Source of the DNA: Adineta vaga
Taxonomy: Eukaryota; Rotifera
Direction of reading: 5' to 3'
Assembly (NCBI GenBank): GCA_021613535.1
Contig: CP075494.1
Coordinates: 9,796,001 to 9,860,000, forward strand
Length of the DNA: 64,000 bases
A model generated the notes under the pieces. It was not told the DNA's origin and searched no databases. It was given only the letters and a program-made list of their open reading frames with translations. Shown here in pieces: positions 61,001-64,000 of this stretch; positions within the stretch are counted from its first letter, which is position 1; every line of letters begins with the position of its first letter. A program made the position numbers and the translations under genes.

Positions 61001-64000
61001 AAATTATTATTGCTATAACAATCCGGAACCATCACGATTGAATTTATCCGGTGATAAATATACATTTTGTTCGAAATGTTTCGATTCAGTTAAAGGTGAT
61101 TCAATATTTGTCGGTGATGATCCCGCTCAAACATTAGTTGAAGTACCAAAAAATCAATTTCAATCATCTAAAAATGATATACAAGAACCTGAAGCAACTG
61201 TCGATTGTATCGTATGTTCACGTCGTTGGCATCAAGTATGTGCATTACATTTAGATCAAGTATGGCCTGAAGGTTTTATTTGTCAAACATGTATAAGTGA
61301 ACACAATATTAAACGTAAAGATAATCGTTATATATCACCAAAATTAACTGTCACAGATTTAGCATTACGATTAGAACAACGTGTTAATGATTTTCTACGT
61401 ACTGAAGGTTGTCATACAGGTCGTGTGACAATACGAATTTTAGCTGCAAGTGATAAGATTTGTGAAGTGAAACCACGTTTGAAAAAATATTATCCAAATC
61501 AAGTAGCTGATGGTTATCCATATCGAACAAAAGCTATTTTTGCTTTTCAAGAAATTGAAGGCGTTGATGTCGTTTTATTTGGTATGCATGTACAAGAATA
61601 TGATGGACGATGTCAAGCACCAAATACTCGACGTGTTTATGTTTCATATTTGGATTCAGTACATTTCTTTCGACCAAAAGAATATCGAACAGAAGTGTAT
61701 CATGAAATTTTAATTGGATATTTGGATTATGCAAAACAATTGGGTTATGTTTATGCACATATTTGGGCATGTCCACCAAGCGAAGGAGATGACTATATTT
61801 TCCATTGTCATCCACTCGAACAACGTGTACCTAAACCAAAACGTTTACAAGATTGGTATAAGACAATGTTGGACAGAGCTATTTTAGAACGTGTAGTTAT
61901 TGATTATAAGGTAAAGAAGATATTTAATATTGAAAAAAAACTACATATATTTGGTTTTAGGATGTTATGAAAGACTGTCAGGATAATCAAGTGCAAACTG
62001 CATTGAATATTCCATATTTTGAAGGAGACTTTTGGTCGAATATTATTGAAGAAAGTATAAAAGGTATGTGTGTAATTTTTTTTTGAATTAAAATTGAATC
62101 CGAGAAAATTTCTCTTTAGAACTTGATCAAGAAGAAGAAGATCGAAGAAAACAAGAAGTTGAAGCAGCAAGAGCCATGGAAGATGGTGGATTTGATGATC
62201 CTATTGAACCAGAAGATCAAACCGATGTAAATAAATTTTCCTTAAACGAGTATATCTCTATTTTTCATATTGTTTTTCAATAGACATCCGATAAACGTAA
62301 ATCAACTACGACCTATAAAAAGAAGAATTTGAAAAAAACAACATCCAGTCAACGTAAAGTAGCAAAAAAACAAATGTCAAATTGTACTGATTTATTATCG
62401 AAAGTTTTCGCTACTATGGAAAAACATAAAGAGGTAAATATACAAACAAAAATATAGATTTAATAGATATCTATGAAATTCTTTAGGCATTCTTTGTTAT
62501 TCGTCTTCGTAATCCTATTGCATCTTGTCCAGCTGTTAATGATACGGATGCTTTAATTCAGTGTGATTTAATGGATACTCGAGATGCTTTTTTAAATTTT
62601 GCTCGCGATAAACATTATGAATTTTCTTCATTACGTCGTGCCAAATTTTCTACCATGGCTCTTCTCTATGAATTACACACGTCAACAACAGATAAATTTA
62701 CATATAATTGTAATACATGTCGACAACAATGTGAAATACGTTATCATTGTACTGTATGTGAAGATTTTGATCTCTGTGAGAAATGTTATAATATTGAACC
62801 TAAACATGAACATAAAATGGAACGTTCTGTTCCATCAATTGTCGAAGATTGTGATCAAAATTCTTCAAATCCAAATGGTAAATCAATGGCTAGTTCACAA
62901 TTGCAACGCCAACAATCTATGCAACGTTGTATTGAAGCATTATTACATGCTGTTAATTGTCGAAATGCAAATTGTGTTAATCGAAGTTGTTTTCGTTATA
63001 AACGTGTTATACAACATACGAAAGATTGTAAAGGAAAAAATAGTCAATGTAATGTTTGTAAACAAGTGATATTTCTCTGTTGGTATCATGCAAAAAGTTG
63101 TATGGATCAACATTGTCAAGTACCGTTTTGTACGAATTTAAAAACTAAAATACAAAAACAAAGAGCGACTAGCTCACAAACTGATCGACGTCGTATGCAA
63201 GCGATGATGCAACAGAGAACGAGTACAATGCAATCACAGACACAAGGTAAATATTCAGTTTTTCAATTCATATCTATAAGATAGTATCATATTATCATTC
63301 GTATTGAACTTAAATTGCAAAGAAAAAACTCTATCATATATTTTTAGTATCAACCACACCAACTCGTACTGATTCCATATCGAATTCCTCTCATTTATCA
63401 TCCTATGATACGGCTCTAACAAATCAATCAGTAAATAATTCATCGGGTAAACCATCTGTAACACTTATTCGTACACCTCAACAACAAACTAATTGGCATA
63501 ACCAACCACAACCACAACAACAAACATATATTATGGCACAGAAACCAAACACTGGTAAACCAATTAGTAATCTATCTCAACAACAACAACAACAACAACC
63601 ATCCAATGACTTAAGTTTATTAATCAATCGAGTTAAACAAGATCCATCTACTGATGAACAACAACGATCTGACATAAATGATCAAAATAAACAACAACCT
63701 ATGTTTTCACCATTACTAAATAAAACTTCGACTAATCGTTTACCAACTTCAACATACATACAACCACAACAAAATTGGTATTCGTCAACCTCTCAGCAAC
63801 AATTTAATCCGCCATCTAATTTTTCAACTGCCACACGTCCTCGTTATCCATCTGTTATGCCTCAACAAACTCAAAATCAATCATCACCACAAACACTTTT
63901 AGCACCATTAAGACCGAATTCTTCAACTCTACCTCCTACTTATATAACACGAACAAGTTCAACACCAAATTTACCGCGAGCACAATTGATAAGACCTCAT
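58025..64000 (+). CDS. CREBBP/EP300: CBP/p300 histone acetyltransferase, 3' end outside the window
   Basis: At least nine exons, open at the right edge. The start MMADLFAPQPPPTKRFRSG (58025) matches the family's short basic N-terminus. Then come TAZ1 (LLLHAHKCQQREKQTING, CTLPHCSTMKNVLQHMTKC), KIX (WQRRVTQEMRNHLVQKIITA), bromodomain (LDYPNIVKSPMDISTMHNKL), RING/PHD (CSKCFDSVKGDSIFVGDDPA, CIVCSRRWHQVCALHLDQVW) and HAT (PYRTKAIFAFQEIEGVDVVL, YLDSVHFFRPKEYRTEVYHE). The ZZ finger (CNTCRQQCEIRYHCTVCEDF) and TAZ2 (LLHAVNCRNANCVNRSCFRY) follow, then a Gln-rich tail. It acetylates histones and transcription factors. Two long polyglutamine runs lie between TAZ1 and KIX or before it. A UTR acceptor TTGATAG ends at 58007, 17 nt from the ATG. 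Confidence 0.97.
58541..58588 (+). repeat. Polyglutamine tract 1 of CBP (16 Gln, mixed CAA/CAG)
   Basis: Sixteen consecutive Gln codons after a Met, with CAG and CAA interspersed. Mixed codons tend to stabilise such runs against slippage. Confidence 0.9.
59451..59504 (+). repeat. Polyglutamine tract 2 of CBP (18 Gln)
   Basis: Eighteen Gln codons, starting with pure CAG and then mixed with CAA, between TAZ1 and KIX. Its antisense frame would read a long poly-Cys run, a simple shadow. Confidence 0.9.

Overview
The window is eukaryotic nuclear DNA from an animal. It is AT-rich and gene-dense, with many introns of about 50-70 bp and an animal gene set. Several features suggest a bdelloid rotifer, though this is inference: tiny introns, abundant ciliary genes, a kinesin-light-chain-type TPR protein fused to an ADP-ribosyltransferase-like domain, and probable spliced-leader acceptor sites just upstream of many start codons. 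About 28 gene models are supported; most were identified from recalled family features, with exons rebuilt by hand from GT/AG signals and reading phase.

Layout. 1-3 kb: EFHC1/2-type DM10 protein (minus, runs off the left edge), FAU (ubiquitin-like/ribosomal protein S30 fusion) and ALG14. 3-9.4 kb: an accessory island with a decayed TPR fragment, a 66-bp hAT-like foldback MITE with an 8-bp target-site duplication, three paralogous small secreted helical proteins, and a 919-bp TA-flanked MITE between the first two. 9.6-22.8 kb: C1GALT1-like glycosyltransferase, IFT122, DNAJB1/4-type HSP40 (with an upstream heat-shock-element match), RSPH10B-like MORN protein and calcyphosine-like EF-hand protein. 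23.4-34.7 kb: an unrecognised gene, a dual-specificity phosphatase, SND1, CHIC and TMEM26. 35.8-43.1 kb: CNOT7/8 deadenylase, a Kunitz protein, RRM2, a secreted CAP protein and eIF3m. 43.2-52.1 kb: CBL, ZDHHC3/7-like palmitoyltransferase, SLC25A15-like ornithine carrier and WDR24. 52.4-55.7 kb: an intronless ART-TPR protein and a short broken reading frame. 55.7-58 kb: gene-poor. 58-64 kb: CBP/p300 acetyltransferase, running off the right edge.

Functional themes. Ciliary or flagellar genes (EFHC, IFT122, RSPH10B) share the window with housekeeping genes for translation, mRNA decay, dNTP synthesis, glycosylation and nutrient signalling. No single pathway links the neighbours.

The most interesting signals are: (i) same-strand gene runs spaced only about 85-135 bp from stop to acceptor (ZDHHC-CBL-eIF3m, CHIC-SND1, SLC25A15-WDR24), each downstream gene having a pyrimidine-AG site close to its ATG, which suggests trans-spliced polycistronic transcription; (ii) the three-copy secreted family, two copies of which have a TATA box at identical distance from the ATG; (iii) the miniature transposons; and (iv) a candidate 51-nt cassette exon in IFT122.
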